Of a DNA stretch of 64,000 nucleotides, positions 25,743 through 34,948 are shown one piece after another. Below the pieces are notes generated by a model. The model saw only the letters and a program-made list of their open reading frames with translations, searched no databases and was not told the origin of the DNA. The position numbers were made by a program, and so were the translations under genes. Source of the stretch: an uncultured Granulosicoccaceae bacterium (GTDB lineage Bacteria; Pseudomonadota; Gammaproteobacteria; Granulosicoccales; Granulosicoccaceae); contig CALLLW010000038.1 in assembly GCA_938007995.1 (NCBI GenBank), positions 1 to 64,000 on the forward strand, given 5' to 3'. Within the stretch, counting starts at the first letter, position 1; each line of letters begins with the position of its first letter.

Positions 25743-26678
25743 TTAGTGGGTCAGCTGCCGGACTGCCGGCCAGATTTTCACAGTGAGCGGATCGCCCTGC
25801 AAACCAACCGGCGTTTCTATCTGCAGGCCACACTGTTTGCACCAGCCTTCGATTTCCAGATCGTCAAAACCAAGGCGATGGTGTCGATGCTCAACCCTGA
25901 GTTGTTCTTCGTTATGGGTAAGAAAATCCACAATCACCAGGCGACCGTCGGGCCGTAACACCCTGGCCGCTTCCTCGATCACCTGCGCGGGGTCGTCGCT
26001 GTAATGAAGTACCAGATGCAGCGTTGCCAGATCCACTGATTGATCATCAACCGGCATGTTGTACATATCACCCTGCCTGACATGCACATTGCGCAGATTG
26101 GCAGCCTCAAGATTGGCCCTGGCGACAGTCAGCATTTCAGCTGATACATCGATACCCATCCCACGCTCTACCCGCTCTGCCATTAGCTCAAGAATACGGC
26201 CGGTACCTGTGCCGATATCAAGGAAGTCAGCCACAGGCCGGGCCCCTAGTATTTTCACAAACTCTTTTTCAAGCAGTGCCTCAGGCACATGCAGTGCGCG
26301 GATCCGATCCCAGCGAGCTGCGTTTTCGCTGAAGTACGCGCGCGCCAGATCCGCCCGTTTTTGCTTAACCTGATCAAGTCTCTGCAGATCACGATTGAGT
26401 TCTGAGTCATCCGGGGGCAGCAGATCCACGATAGTTCGCGCCAGATACGCCTGATCGGTGCGGTCGGCGAGTCGATAATAAACTGCTGCACCTTCCCGGA
26501 ACCGATCCAACAGACCTGCCTCAACCAACAGTTTCAAATGGCGAGAGACGCGTGGCTGGCTCTGCCCTAGAATCTGGGTAAGCTCGCTGACACTCAGCTC
26601 ACCATGCGCGCACAGGGCCACCAACCTGAGCCGGGTTGGCTCGCCAACAGCGCGTAAGCCTGAAAGTAGTTGATCCAA
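25743..26678 (-). CDS. ArsR-family regulator fused to SAM-dependent methyltransferase (SahR-like)
   Basis: A 311-residue two-domain protein. The N-terminal ArsR winged helix (residues 1-95) has LSGLRAVGEPTRLRLVALC and LGQSQPRVSRHLKLLVEAG. The methyltransferase domain (about 140-300) has DFLDIGTGTGRILELMAE (SAM-binding motif I) and VDLATLHLVLHYSDDP. The ArsR cysteine metal box is absent. Regulators of this build control methionine-cycle genes by sensing SAM or S-adenosylhomocysteine. It starts with TTG 26678, is followed by metF, and a perfect palindrome lies 24 bp upstream, suggesting autoregulation. Confidence 0.9.
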   Translation of the reverse strand: MDQLLSGLRAVGEPTRLRLVALCAHGELSVSELTQILGQSQPRVSRHLKLLVEAGLLDRFREGAAVYYRLADRTDQAYLARTIVDLLPPDDSELNRDLQRLDQVKQKRADLARAYFSENAARWDRIRALHVPEALLEKEFVKILGARPVADFLDIGTGTGRILELMAERVERGMGIDVSAEMLTVARANLEAANLRNVHVRQGDMYNMPVDDQSVDLATLHLVLHYSDDPAQVIEEAARVLRPDGRLVIVDFLTHNEEQLRVEHRHHRLGFDDLEIEGWCKQCGLQIETPVGLQGDPLTVKIWPAVRQLTH

Positions 26679-26701
26679 GATAATTCCAGAAATATTCTTT
26701 T

Positions 26702-26723
26702 CATATAAAGATATCTTTATATG
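26702..26723. promoter_or_regulatory. Perfect 22-bp palindromic operator for the ArsR-methyltransferase regulator
   Basis: Half-site CATATAAAGAT at 26702-26712 is followed directly by its exact reverse complement ATCTTTATATG. It sits just upstream of the regulator-metF unit and about 300 bp upstream of the divergent MBL gene. The AAAGATATCTTT core is what I recall for SahR-type sites; binding is inferred. Confidence 0.75.
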
Positions 26724-27018
26724 TTTATTTCTGCAAGTTTTGGGTCAACTTTTTTTAGACTGATACTCAAGTTCCGGTTGTCAAAACAACCAAACACTAA
26801 TCGAAACCGCAATCCGCTTGCCATGCAGACCTCGCCACCACTTGTGCCTCACTGATACAACTCACGATTTTACAGAGTAAAAGTCAGCCCGATCTGCCTG
26901 CGTCGCAAAGTTCAACCGGGAGGAACACCTGCGCTACAAGTCCAGCTACCTTTTTGACCGGTTACATTTACGGTGTGGACGGGTAATATGCAGCCTGACC
27001 AATAAGTACGGCACCACA

Positions 27019-27705
27019 ATGGCGAACAACCCGTTTGAAGAATATGGCTATAGTCTGCAGATAATTCCGGTCACGGATTTTCAGCAGAATGCCAGTATTT
27101 TCTGGTCTACTAAAACCATGCAGGGTGTGTTGATCGACCCAGGTGGCAGCGTTGATGAGCTGCTCGGCAAAGTCGAAGAGCTGGGCGTGTCAATACAGGC
27201 GATCTGGCTAACACATGGCCATATGGACCATACCGGAGGTGCTGCAGAATCCAGACGACGTCTGAAGTGCGACATCATCGGGCCACACAAAGATGATCAG
27301 TTTCTGCTTGATGAATTAACCTCTGGTATGTACGGAATTGCAGAGGCAGAAAGCTTCACGCCTGATCGTTACCTTAAAGAAGGCGACACGCTTGAGCTTG
27401 CCGGACTGCAGTTCCAGATCATCCATTGCCCCGGACACTCACCGGGATCAGTTGTGCTTTACCAGGCGGACTTATCATTTGCGTTTATGGGCGACGTGTT
27501 GTTCGCAGGCTCGATAGGTCGCACAGATTTACCGCGCAGCGATCACGCTGATCTGATTCACTCGATCACCAAAAAGCTATGGCCATTGCAAAAACAGGCC
27601 GGTAAAGACATCGCCTTTATCCCCGGGCACGGACCTGCATCCAGCATACTGACCGAGCGACAACACAATGCATTTGTTTCTGATGCTGTGCTCGGAGCCG
27701 GATAG
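27019..27705 (+). CDS. MBL-fold metallo-hydrolase (glyoxalase II-like)
   Basis: A 228-residue metallo-beta-lactamase-fold hydrolase. The metal-binding motif is THGHMDHTGG, with further ligands in HCPGHSPGSVVLY, FMGDVLFAGSIGRTDLPRSD and FIPGHGPAS. This set is typical of the YcbL/GloB-like branch, which hydrolyses S-lactoylglutathione or related thioesters. It is shorter at the C-terminus than classical GloB. It is divergent from the ArsR-metF unit and could share the regulatory region. Confidence 0.9.
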   Translation: MANNPFEEYGYSLQIIPVTDFQQNASIFWSTKTMQGVLIDPGGSVDELLGKVEELGVSIQAIWLTHGHMDHTGGAAESRRRLKCDIIGPHKDDQFLLDELTSGMYGIAEAESFTPDRYLKEGDTLELAGLQFQIIHCPGHSPGSVVLYQADLSFAFMGDVLFAGSIGRTDLPRSDHADLIHSITKKLWPLQKQAGKDIAFIPGHGPASSILTERQHNAFVSDAVLGAG

Positions 27706-27761
27706 TACCGAAAAGCATTTGCATCCGGCTGTTGCTTTTGACGTACCCGCGATCAAACAGT

Positions 27762-27934
27762 GGGGGGATAAGCTACTCTGCTGCATCATCAGGCCGGGAC
27801 CGTTTGTCACTACCTACGTTGTATCTACCTGCACTGACTTCAAGGGCATCCACCAAAGCCGCTCACGTCATTTCTTTTTTGAATCATCGACATAACGAAC
27901 GCACATTCGGTGGATGCGCAAGCTTATCCCCCCT
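27762..27934. repeat. Degenerate member of the hairpin repeat family
   Basis: Left arm GGGGGGATAAGCT at 27762-27774; right arm GGTGGATGCGCAAGCTTATC with a C-run at 27909-27934. The right arm is identical to the units at 1531 and 1714. About 130 bp of unrelated sequence separates the arms, so this looks like a hairpin repeat opened by an insertion or only half conserved. Confidence 0.65.
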
Positions 27935-27954
27935 CAGAAAACTGGTGCTGTTGA

Positions 27955-28145
27955 GAGGTGGGTCGTTGCGCCATGGATGGCGCAAAGAGCGCTGTTAGCC
28001 AGGGATGGCTATTAGCGCGGCTCGCCAGAATAATCACTCTCAAAATGCCGCAGGCACCCGCAGGGCTGAGTGGTCGAAAAGAGACTTTCGGTTACTTTTC
28101 GTGTTTTGAAAAGTGACTCCGCCTGAAGGTAAAGCCTGCTAGCCG
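27955..28145 (+). repeat. Diverged member of the long dispersed repeat family
   Basis: Shares CAAAATGCCGCAGGCACCC and the following GGGC...GAAAAGAGACTTT block and TTTCGTGTTTTGAAAAGT palindrome with the 12.8-15.9 kb units. Its head differs, with nested hairpins (GCGCCATGGATGGCGC and CCAGGGATGG). The CGCAGGC/ACTTTTxxxTTTTGAAAAGT arrangement is a common intergenic repeat type in gammaproteobacteria. Confidence 0.65.
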
Positions 28146-28168
28146 CCACAAAAAAGAACCCCACCCAC

Positions 28169-28624
28169 CTACTCCTCAGCTATATCCTCAGCCCATAGCT
28201 CCGGCTTCTCTTTTATAAATCGCTGCATCAGTGCAATGCATTCTTTGTGATCGGCAATAATTACTTCCACTCCGCGGCTCTTTAAAAAATCTTCATTGCC
28301 ACCGAAGGTTTGATTTTCACCAATCACTACACGCGGTATACCAAATTGCACTATGGTACCTGTACACATCATGCACGGGCTCAAGCTGGTGTACAGAGTA
28401 GTATCCCGATAGGTTTTTTGACGACCGGCTTTGCGCAGTGCGTCCATCTCACCATGAGCAATAGGATCACCTTTTTGCACACGCTGATTGCGACCGGATG
28501 ATACCAGTGATTCTCCCCGCGCAAGCACTGAACCAATCGGGCAACCTCCTTCATCGAAACCTGCTTTGGCTTCATCATAAGCGAGCTGCAGGAACTTACG
28601 GTCAACTTCTGTGAGCATAGTCAT
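28169..28624 (-). CDS. Cytosine deaminase, yeast Fcy1-like nucleoside deaminase
   Basis: A 151-residue zinc deaminase. Zinc site: AHGEMDAL (His and catalytic Glu) and SLSPCMMCTG (two Cys). The downstream part, GIPRVVIGENQTFGG, then LKSRGVEVIIADHKECIALM and RFIKEKPELWAEDI, aligns closely with yeast cytosine deaminase, more so than with TadA or bacterial CodA. It probably converts cytosine to uracil in the cytosol; guanine or other bases are possible. The gene next to it encodes a RarD-type transporter. Confidence 0.88.
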   Translation of the reverse strand: MTMLTEVDRKFLQLAYDEAKAGFDEGGCPIGSVLARGESLVSSGRNQRVQKGDPIAHGEMDALRKAGRQKTYRDTTLYTSLSPCMMCTGTIVQFGIPRVVIGENQTFGGNEDFLKSRGVEVIIADHKECIALMQRFIKEKPELWAEDIAEE

Positions 28625-28666
28625 TCACCACTGTAGAAGGATTAAATGTGCTTTTGTATGTGATTT

Positions 28667-29566
28667 TTACGAAGCTCTTATATGTGCAGAATTTTTATGC
28701 TGCTGCCTGACGCTAAAGCTGTAGATAAACAAAGCAGTCCAGATACACGTAAAACCCGCCCATGAAGAAAGTCCAACCGGCTCACGATAGTACAACCAGC
28801 CAATCAAAAACTGAATACTCGGTGTAAGAAAGACCAACACACCACTTAAACTCAGCGGCAGATTTCGCGCACCCTGGGCATAGAGTATCAAAGGTATTGC
28901 TGTGACAATTCCACCAAGCACCATCAATATCTCGGATTGCCCTAACGGGTTACTGTAATACAAGCCGCTTGAATGTTTTAACCAGAGCATGAGCATTAAT
29001 GTTGCAGGCACTAACAATAATGTTTCGATAAACAATCCGTTTATCGGACCGGTGGGCGCTTTTTTCCTTATCATTCCATACAATCCGAAGGTAGTCGCGA
29101 GTGAGATACCGATCCACGGTACAGATCCGCTCGCGATTACCATCACCAGCACCCCAACAATTGCCAGACCAATCGCAAACCACTGGCGTACGTCAATATG
29201 TTCCTTAAATACAGTTCTGCCAAGCGCCACGCTCACCAACGGCGATAAAAAATAACCGAGACTGGCATCAACGACGTGATCATTCACTACCGCCCAAATG
29301 TACACCATCCAGTTTGACGCAATCAGCGTGGCCGACAACAGATGCCGCAGCACCTCGGACAGGTTTGATAACACTGCAACAGCGACTTTCCTGCGCTCAA
29401 TTGAAAACAACACCACACACATAAGAAAAACCGCGCACCACAGGTTTCTGTGAGATAAAACTTCAAGCGAGCTGACATGTGCAAGCCATTTCCAATACAC
29501 AGGAAACAAACCCCACAATATCTGCGCTATCACGGCACTGATTAATCCAATTCTGAAGCTCGACAT
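28667..29566 (-). CDS. rarD: RarD-type EamA transporter
   Basis: A 299-residue protein with about ten membrane segments forming two EamA halves. The N-terminus IAQILWGLFPVYWKWLAHV then EVLSHRNLWCAVFL matches RarD. VDASLGYFLSPLVSVALGR and FLTPSIQFLIGWLYYREP are also typical. The TAGGAAA ribosome site supports ATG 29566. It is a member of the drug/metabolite transporter superfamily; the substrate is unknown. It is upstream of the deaminase gene with a 42-bp gap, so the two are probably co-transcribed. Confidence 0.9.
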   Translation of the reverse strand: MSSFRIGLISAVIAQILWGLFPVYWKWLAHVSSLEVLSHRNLWCAVFLMCVVLFSIERRKVAVAVLSNLSEVLRHLLSATLIASNWMVYIWAVVNDHVVDASLGYFLSPLVSVALGRTVFKEHIDVRQWFAIGLAIVGVLVMVIASGSVPWIGISLATTFGLYGMIRKKAPTGPINGLFIETLLLVPATLMLMLWLKHSSGLYYSNPLGQSEILMVLGGIVTAIPLILYAQGARNLPLSLSGVLVFLTPSIQFLIGWLYYREPVGLSSWAGFTCIWTALFIYSFSVRQQHKNSAHIRAS

Positions 29567-29928
29567 TTTCCTACCGATTTACTCGCCCATCGCACCACAG
29601 TGCCCGTTCGACTGAAATACACACTTGCGCATTGCTACACAGACCAAAGGCAAACATAAGCTCGTGCATAGACTCAGACAATGTCTGCATTCTTCGGGTA
29701 AATGTTAATCGGCAGATTTTCCAGTAAAGTCTCGGATACCACAAAGCGAATCGGCGGGTGTACCTTGCTGGAGGTCTTCTGGAGCCACCCTGGTGAGCTC
29801 CAATGTAGCCACGATAACGTGAAAGAGAACTGTAGCGAAAATTCTGTTACGGTGCTCCTGTCGGGACGACGCTTCTGCGCAACTCCGCATGGTATCTGAA
29901 CGCAGGTTCAACAACGAGGAAAACCCAA
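29567..29928. other. Intergenic region upstream of the TRAP operon
   Basis: This 362-bp divergent gap should hold the promoters of rarD and the TAXI-TRAP operon. An imperfect hairpin lies at 29780-29802 (TGGAGCCACC paired with GGTGAGCTCCA, one bulge), which could be a leader structure or operator. Short frames here show no family resemblance. Confidence 0.45.
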
Positions 29929-30891
29929 ATGCAAAAAACCGCTCTTTATCTGGCAACGGCGCTCGCTGGCACGCTAAGCGTTGGTATTGCTCAGGCACAA
30001 CAACAGTTCATCTCGATCGGCACCGGCGGTGTCACAGGTGTTTACTATCCAACCGGTGGCGCAATATGCCGCCTGGTGAATAAAGACAGAAAAGAACACG
30101 GTATTCGCTGTTCAGCTGAGTCAACCGGTGGTTCTATTTACAACATCAACACTATTCGCGCTGGCGAGCTGGAGTTTGGTGTTGCACAGTCTGACTGGCA
30201 ATACCACGCTTACAACGGTACTTCAAAATTTGAAGACCAGGGTAAATTTGAAAATCTGCGTGCTGTATTCTCGGTACACCCGGAGCCTGTCACTGTTATC
30301 GCACACCCGGATTCGGGCATCGATAGTATTGACGCAGTGAAAGGCAAACGCTTCAACATTGGTGAGCCAGGCTCCGGTATTGAGGGCACCTGGTCAGTGA
30401 TGGAAGACGCACTCGGTTGGGGCCGCGATGATCTAAAGCTCGCTGCCGAAATGAAATTTGCAGAAACAAGTTCCGCCCTTTGCGATGGCAAAATAGACGG
30501 CTACTTTGGCGTGGTAGGCCACCCTTCTGCAGCGGTACAGGAAGCAGTCGCAACTTGTGATGCACAACTGGTTGCAGTCTCTGGTGATGCCATCGACAAA
30601 CTGGTTGAAGACAATTCTTTTTATCGTAAAGCTGTCGTGCCTGCCGGCATGTACAACAACGCAGAAGATGTTGATACGTTCGGCGTGGGTGCTACCTTCG
30701 TCAGCAGCGCAGATGTGCCTGAAGAAGTGGTATATGTAGTAGTGAAAGCGATCTTTGAAAATTTTGATGCTTTCAAAAAGCTGCATCCCGCTTTCGGCAA
30801 CCTGAAAGAAGAAGAAATGATTTCTGATTCACTTTCAGCACCATTACATGACGGTGCGGCGAAGTACTACAAGGAACGCGGCTGGATGTAA
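29929..30891 (+). CDS. TAXI-family TRAP transporter solute-binding protein
   Basis: A 320-residue periplasmic protein with signal peptide MQKTALYLATALAGTLSVG to AQAQ. The TAXI motifs are clear: FISIGTGGVTGVYYPTGGAI, then TGGSIYNINTIRAGELEFGV, then GKRFNIGEPGSG. It captures an unknown carboxylate-type ligand and delivers it to the fused TRAP permease encoded next. A terminator hairpin between the two genes probably keeps binding protein in excess. Confidence 0.94.
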   Translation: MQKTALYLATALAGTLSVGIAQAQQQFISIGTGGVTGVYYPTGGAICRLVNKDRKEHGIRCSAESTGGSIYNINTIRAGELEFGVAQSDWQYHAYNGTSKFEDQGKFENLRAVFSVHPEPVTVIAHPDSGIDSIDAVKGKRFNIGEPGSGIEGTWSVMEDALGWGRDDLKLAAEMKFAETSSALCDGKIDGYFGVVGHPSAAVQEAVATCDAQLVAVSGDAIDKLVEDNSFYRKAVVPAGMYNNAEDVDTFGVGATFVSSADVPEEVVYVVVKAIFENFDAFKKLHPAFGNLKEEEMISDSLSAPLHDGAAKYYKERGWM

Positions 30892-30916
30892 TTTCGCGGT
30901 AATAAAGTAATAAAAA

Positions 30917-30942
30917 AATAGCCCGGATCTCCGGGCTATTTT
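30917..30942 (+). terminator. Intra-operon terminator between TAXI binding protein and permease
   Basis: AATAGCCCGG pairs perfectly with CCGGGCTATT around ATCT, but the T-run is short (TT then C). Partial termination would give more binding protein than permease. The permease start follows only about 30 bp later. Confidence 0.8.
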
Positions 30943-30970
30943 CATTGTGCAACAGGATTGGGGGAACGCA

Positions 30971-33589
30971 GTGGCTAAAAAAAATCTGACTCAGGAAGAG
31001 CTCGACAACTTCGTCGCCGAGATCGATTCCGGTGGTAGAAACCCTACCGGACTGGCTGGCAAACTGATTATCGCTATCGCTTTTTTATGGGCTGTTTTTC
31101 AACTATATTTCGCGTCTACCGTGCCTTTCTGGCTTTCAGATGTCACCGGTTTAAAGCTCACAGTCAACAACTCTACTGCCCGCCTTATCCACCTGTCTTT
31201 CGGTTTTATCCTCGCAGCGCTCGCATTCCCGCTGTTTAAATCCAGCCCACGTGATCGAATACCCTGGTACGACTGGCTCCTCGCCATACTGGGTGCCATA
31301 AGCTGTATGTACATGATGGTTTTTCGTGAAGACCTCTCTGCTCGCGCCGGACTACCGACCACCGAAGATTTAGTCATCGCAAGCATAGGCATGACAGTAC
31401 TGGCTATAGCCGTTTTCCGCACCCTCGGATTACCGTTGCTTATTGTCGCCGGTATTTTTGTTCTGTACGTTTTCTTTGGTGATTCACCCTCACTACCCGA
31501 AACCGTTCAATGGAAAGGCGCATCGTACGGCAAAGCCATGTGGCATTACTGGATGCAGGGCCAGGGTGTATTCGGTGTGGCACTCAGCGTATCTGCCTCT
31601 TTAATATTTTTATTTGTACTGTTCGGCTCGATACTTGAGAAAGCTGGTGCCGGTAACTTTTTTATAAAAATTGCTTTTGCTTTACTCGGTCATCTTAAGG
31701 GCGGGCCTGCCAAGGCTGCGGTTGTTGCCTCTGCGATGAGCGGTTTGTATTCCGGTTCTTCTATTGCGAATACGGTAACCACCGGTACTTTTACCATACC
31801 GCTGATGAAACGCACCGGGTTCTCGGCAGAGAAAGCCGGAGCCGTTGAAGTGGCATCATCCACTAACGGTCAGTTAACTCCACCGGTGATGGGTGCTGCG
31901 GCTTTTTTAATCGCAGAATTTACCGGCATTAGCTACACCGACATTATCAAACATGCGCTGGTACCAGCCCTGGTTTCCTATATAGCGCTGGTATATATCG
32001 TTCACCTTGAAGCCTGCAAAATGAACCTTGAAGGCCTGCCGAAACCTTCAAGCACACGAACTCTGGCAAATAAAGCCATCGGGTTTTTAAGCGGCTTTTT
32101 GGGTATCGCACTGCTCGGCATTGCCGTGTACTACGGACTTGGATGGATCAAAACAGCCATGCCTGAAAACGCATTCGCCGCAGTCATCGCACTGTGCTCT
32201 GTCGGTTACCTGATACTGTTATTTTTAGCATCCAGACACCCGGACCTTGAGGTCGATGCACCCGATGCACCCATTACCGAATTACCGCCTGCAGGTGCAA
32301 CTGCGATTACCGGCCTCTATTATATTCTGCCAATCGTCATCCTGATCTGGTGCATCATTGTTGAGAGGCTCTCACCTGCCCTGTCAGCCTTCTGGGCCAC
32401 CATTGCAATGATCGTAGTAACAATTACCCAGCATCCGTTAAAGGCGATCATGCGTGGTCAGGGTGCTTTGATCTTCCCTGGAATCAAGCGCGGTATTGGC
32501 GAATGGTTTGACGGCATGATTTCCGGTTCTCGCAACATGATAGGTATTGCAGTGGCAACTGCGGCGGCAGGCGTGATTGTCGGCACGATATCCTTAACCG
32601 GTGCACATCAGGTGATCGGCGAGTTTGTTGAAGTACTGGCGGGCGGCAATCTGATGGTGATGCTAATTCTGGTGGCCGTGATGAGCCTGATACTAGGCAT
32701 GGGGCTTCCCACCACAGCCAACTACATTGTTGTGTCAAGCTTGATGGCACCGGTCATTATTGCACTCGGGGCCAAGAGCGGTTTGATAGTGCCATTAATC
32801 GCGGTACATCTGTTTGTATTTTATTTTGGCATTCTGGCAGATGACACCCCGCCAGTAGGATTGGCAGCAACTGCAGCAGCCGCTATCTCTAAAGGTGATC
32901 CAATCAAAACAGGCGTACAGGGTTTTGCCTACGACATCCGCACAGCACTGTTGCCGTTTCTGTTTATCTTTAATACCGAGTTACTATTGATTGATGTCAC
33001 CTGGTACAAAGCGATCTTTATTTTTATTGTGGCAGTGATAGCGATGATGCTGTTTGCATCTGCCACCCAGGGATGGTTTTTAACCAAAAACCGAATTTGG
33101 GAATCAGCAGCACTGCTGCTGGTGGCATTTACCTTGTTCAGACCCGGCTACTGGCTGGATCGTGTACAAGCACCTTTCACAAGTGAAGTCGGCAACAAAG
33201 TGTATGAAGTGGTCGGTGACATTACACCCAATGGCACTGCAACATTTGTAGTTAGCGGACCAAACTTCAATACCGGTGAGGAAGATTCAACCACACTGCT
33301 TGTGCCTTTGGGTGACCCTGCCGAAGCCGCTGACCGGCTGCGCAATGCAGGACTGGATGTTCGCCTTGAAGACGGTCTTGCTATAATTGATGAGCCGCTG
33401 GTCGGCACACCATTCTTTGAAAAAATCGGCAACCTGTTCGACTTCTACGCCGATGACCCGGTAAAAATATCAGAGATCAAAAAACCGACATCACGAATGC
33501 CAAAGGAAGTTTTCTATCCACCCGCTTTGTTGTTGCTTGGCCTGGTTGTCTGGTTACAAAGAAGGCGCATTGCCAAAATTGCTCTATAG
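30971..33589 (+). CDS. TRAP transporter fused 4TM/12TM permease with DUF3394 tail
   Basis: About 872 residues. GTG 30971 is chosen because a GGGGG run precedes it by a few bases; GTG 30947 overlaps the terminator. The N-terminal DctQ-like 4TM part leads to a DctM-like part with LGHLKGGPAKAAVVASAMSG, then SSIANTVTTGTFTIPLMK, and MGLPTTANYIVVSSLMAP. The C-terminal 180 residues hold a soluble beta-rich segment (TATFVVSGPNFNTGEED) and a last membrane helix, matching the DUF3394 extension. It is a sodium- or proton-driven importer for the TAXI ligand. Confidence 0.93.
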   Translation: MAKKNLTQEELDNFVAEIDSGGRNPTGLAGKLIIAIAFLWAVFQLYFASTVPFWLSDVTGLKLTVNNSTARLIHLSFGFILAALAFPLFKSSPRDRIPWYDWLLAILGAISCMYMMVFREDLSARAGLPTTEDLVIASIGMTVLAIAVFRTLGLPLLIVAGIFVLYVFFGDSPSLPETVQWKGASYGKAMWHYWMQGQGVFGVALSVSASLIFLFVLFGSILEKAGAGNFFIKIAFALLGHLKGGPAKAAVVASAMSGLYSGSSIANTVTTGTFTIPLMKRTGFSAEKAGAVEVASSTNGQLTPPVMGAAAFLIAEFTGISYTDIIKHALVPALVSYIALVYIVHLEACKMNLEGLPKPSSTRTLANKAIGFLSGFLGIALLGIAVYYGLGWIKTAMPENAFAAVIALCSVGYLILLFLASRHPDLEVDAPDAPITELPPAGATAITGLYYILPIVILIWCIIVERLSPALSAFWATIAMIVVTITQHPLKAIMRGQGALIFPGIKRGIGEWFDGMISGSRNMIGIAVATAAAGVIVGTISLTGAHQVIGEFVEVLAGGNLMVMLILVAVMSLILGMGLPTTANYIVVSSLMAPVIIALGAKSGLIVPLIAVHLFVFYFGILADDTPPVGLAATAAAAISKGDPIKTGVQGFAYDIRTALLPFLFIFNTELLLIDVTWYKAIFIFIVAVIAMMLFASATQGWFLTKNRIWESAALLLVAFTLFRPGYWLDRVQAPFTSEVGNKVYEVVGDITPNGTATFVVSGPNFNTGEEDSTTLLVPLGDPAEAADRLRNAGLDVRLEDGLAIIDEPLVGTPFFEKIGNLFDFYADDPVKISEIKKPTSRMPKEVFYPPALLLLGLVVWLQRRRIAKIAL

Positions 33590-33610
33590 TATTTCACCGA
33601 TCGGCACTGC

Positions 33611-33644
33611 AATGCCGGGCTGCTTTTTATTGCCCGGCATTTTT
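33611..33644 (+). terminator. Rho-independent terminator after the TRAP operon
   Basis: AATGCCGGGC pairs with GCCCGGCATT around a T-rich loop, followed by TTT. It closes the TAXI-TRAP transcript. Confidence 0.88.
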
Positions 33645-34005
33645 ACTCTGCGTTTTTACGGCTGCCGATCTCATTATTGTGCACAGCCGCCATTGCCGGA
33701 CTAACCGATATCTGGCATAAGATAAGAAGGTTATTCAGGATGATATTGGGATATCATCGCACTGATGACGAGAAAATCCGGAAAATTTAGAACCTGCCAT
33801 GCAGGTACCCATAGCCGATATTCCGGCAAGATTTTTCATGCAGGATATTGTTGATACTACCTGGCGACCGATTAACTAACATAAAGACAATATCAGCCTG
33901 CTATAGCACTGCCGTTCAACTGTATTTGCCAACAACAACCATAACAAACAGCAACATGCACAATAAAATTTTCACTGACAACAATCACAGCATGATACAA
34001 GCTCA
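33645..34005. other. Intergenic region with an inverted repeat
   Basis: 361 bp without a gene. A perfect inverted repeat GATGATAT-TGGG-ATATCATC lies at 33739-33758 and could be an operator or hairpin. The 3' half is A/C-rich and should hold the promoter of the downstream transporter gene. Confidence 0.5.
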
Positions 34006-34920
34006 TTGAATAAAAACTCTCAGCTCGCCCCCAGTGTCATACTTTTTTTTACTGTAGCACTATGGGGTATCTTCTGGCTTCCTCTGCGACACATAGAAGC
34101 GGCGGGCATCACAGGCATCTGGTCCGTGGCTGCCATCAATATCGTTCCACTGCTGTTTTTACTGCCGCTGGTTTACTATCGCCGAAGAATATTTTTTGCA
34201 GATCTGAAGACCAAAGCGATCATTGGTTTTGCAATGGGCGGCGGGATGGCGTTTTACGCCATCGCGTTTTTATATACCAGCATCCTGCGCACTACCTTGC
34301 TGTTTTATATGAGCCCAATCTGGGCGACCTTTCTGGCAATGTTTTTGTTACGTGAAAAAATAAACCCGGGTCGCTGGATTGCCATTGCCACCGCATTCGC
34401 AGGTCTGTTGCTGATACTGTCTGGCAAATCTGATGGCACAGTCAGTGGCGGAATCAATCGCGGCGATCTGTTTGCACTGGCGTCAGGTCTGCTATGGGGC
34501 TACGGCACAGTGGTTATTAAACAATCAAAGGAAATGCCTGCAATTGATCTTGTACCGGGCCAATACTTCTGGGCAACAATTGTTGCCATGCTTGTATTGT
34601 TTGGCACATCCTTCACGCAAGACATTCAAGTTCCGGCATTAGAAAAATGGATCGATGCCATGCCAGTCGTGATCGGATTCTATGTACTGCTCACGTTGCC
34701 AACGATAATCATCTGTACTCGCATCGCACAAATTCTGTCGCCTGGAAGAACCTGCCTGCTAATGATGTCAGAGGTTCTGGTTGCCGGACTCAGCGCACCA
34801 CTGCTGGCAGGCGAGGTTATTTCAATCACTGAATGGTTCGCAGGATCGCTGATAATCAGCGCTACATTTATTGAAGTTTATTTCACTCCCGCTATCACAA
34901 CGGAAAGCGAAACCTCATAA
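34006..34920 (+). CDS. EamA-family DMT transporter
   Basis: A 304-residue protein with ten hydrophobic segments in two EamA repeats. FFTVALWGIFWLPLRHIEAAG opens the first, and LLFYMSPIWATFLAMFLLREK is the typical end of the first repeat. LMMSEVLVAGLSAPLLAGEVI is its counterpart in the second. The first possible start is TTG 34006, with no strong ribosome site. Substrate unknown. It is convergent with the unknown membrane protein gene at 34949 and distinct from the rarD-type protein at 28667. Confidence 0.88.
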   Translation: MNKNSQLAPSVILFFTVALWGIFWLPLRHIEAAGITGIWSVAAINIVPLLFLLPLVYYRRRIFFADLKTKAIIGFAMGGGMAFYAIAFLYTSILRTTLLFYMSPIWATFLAMFLLREKINPGRWIAIATAFAGLLLILSGKSDGTVSGGINRGDLFALASGLLWGYGTVVIKQSKEMPAIDLVPGQYFWATIVAMLVLFGTSFTQDIQVPALEKWIDAMPVVIGFYVLLTLPTIIICTRIAQILSPGRTCLLMMSEVLVAGLSAPLLAGEVISITEWFAGSLIISATFIEVYFTPAITTESETS

Positions 34921-34948
34921 CAGATATTCAACCGATACCAGTAGGTAG

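Noticed and set aside
26724-27018. Possible SAM or SAH riboswitch upstream of the MBL gene
   Set aside because: A GGGAGGAACACC-like stretch looked suggestive, but the SAH riboswitch core and pairing were not found.
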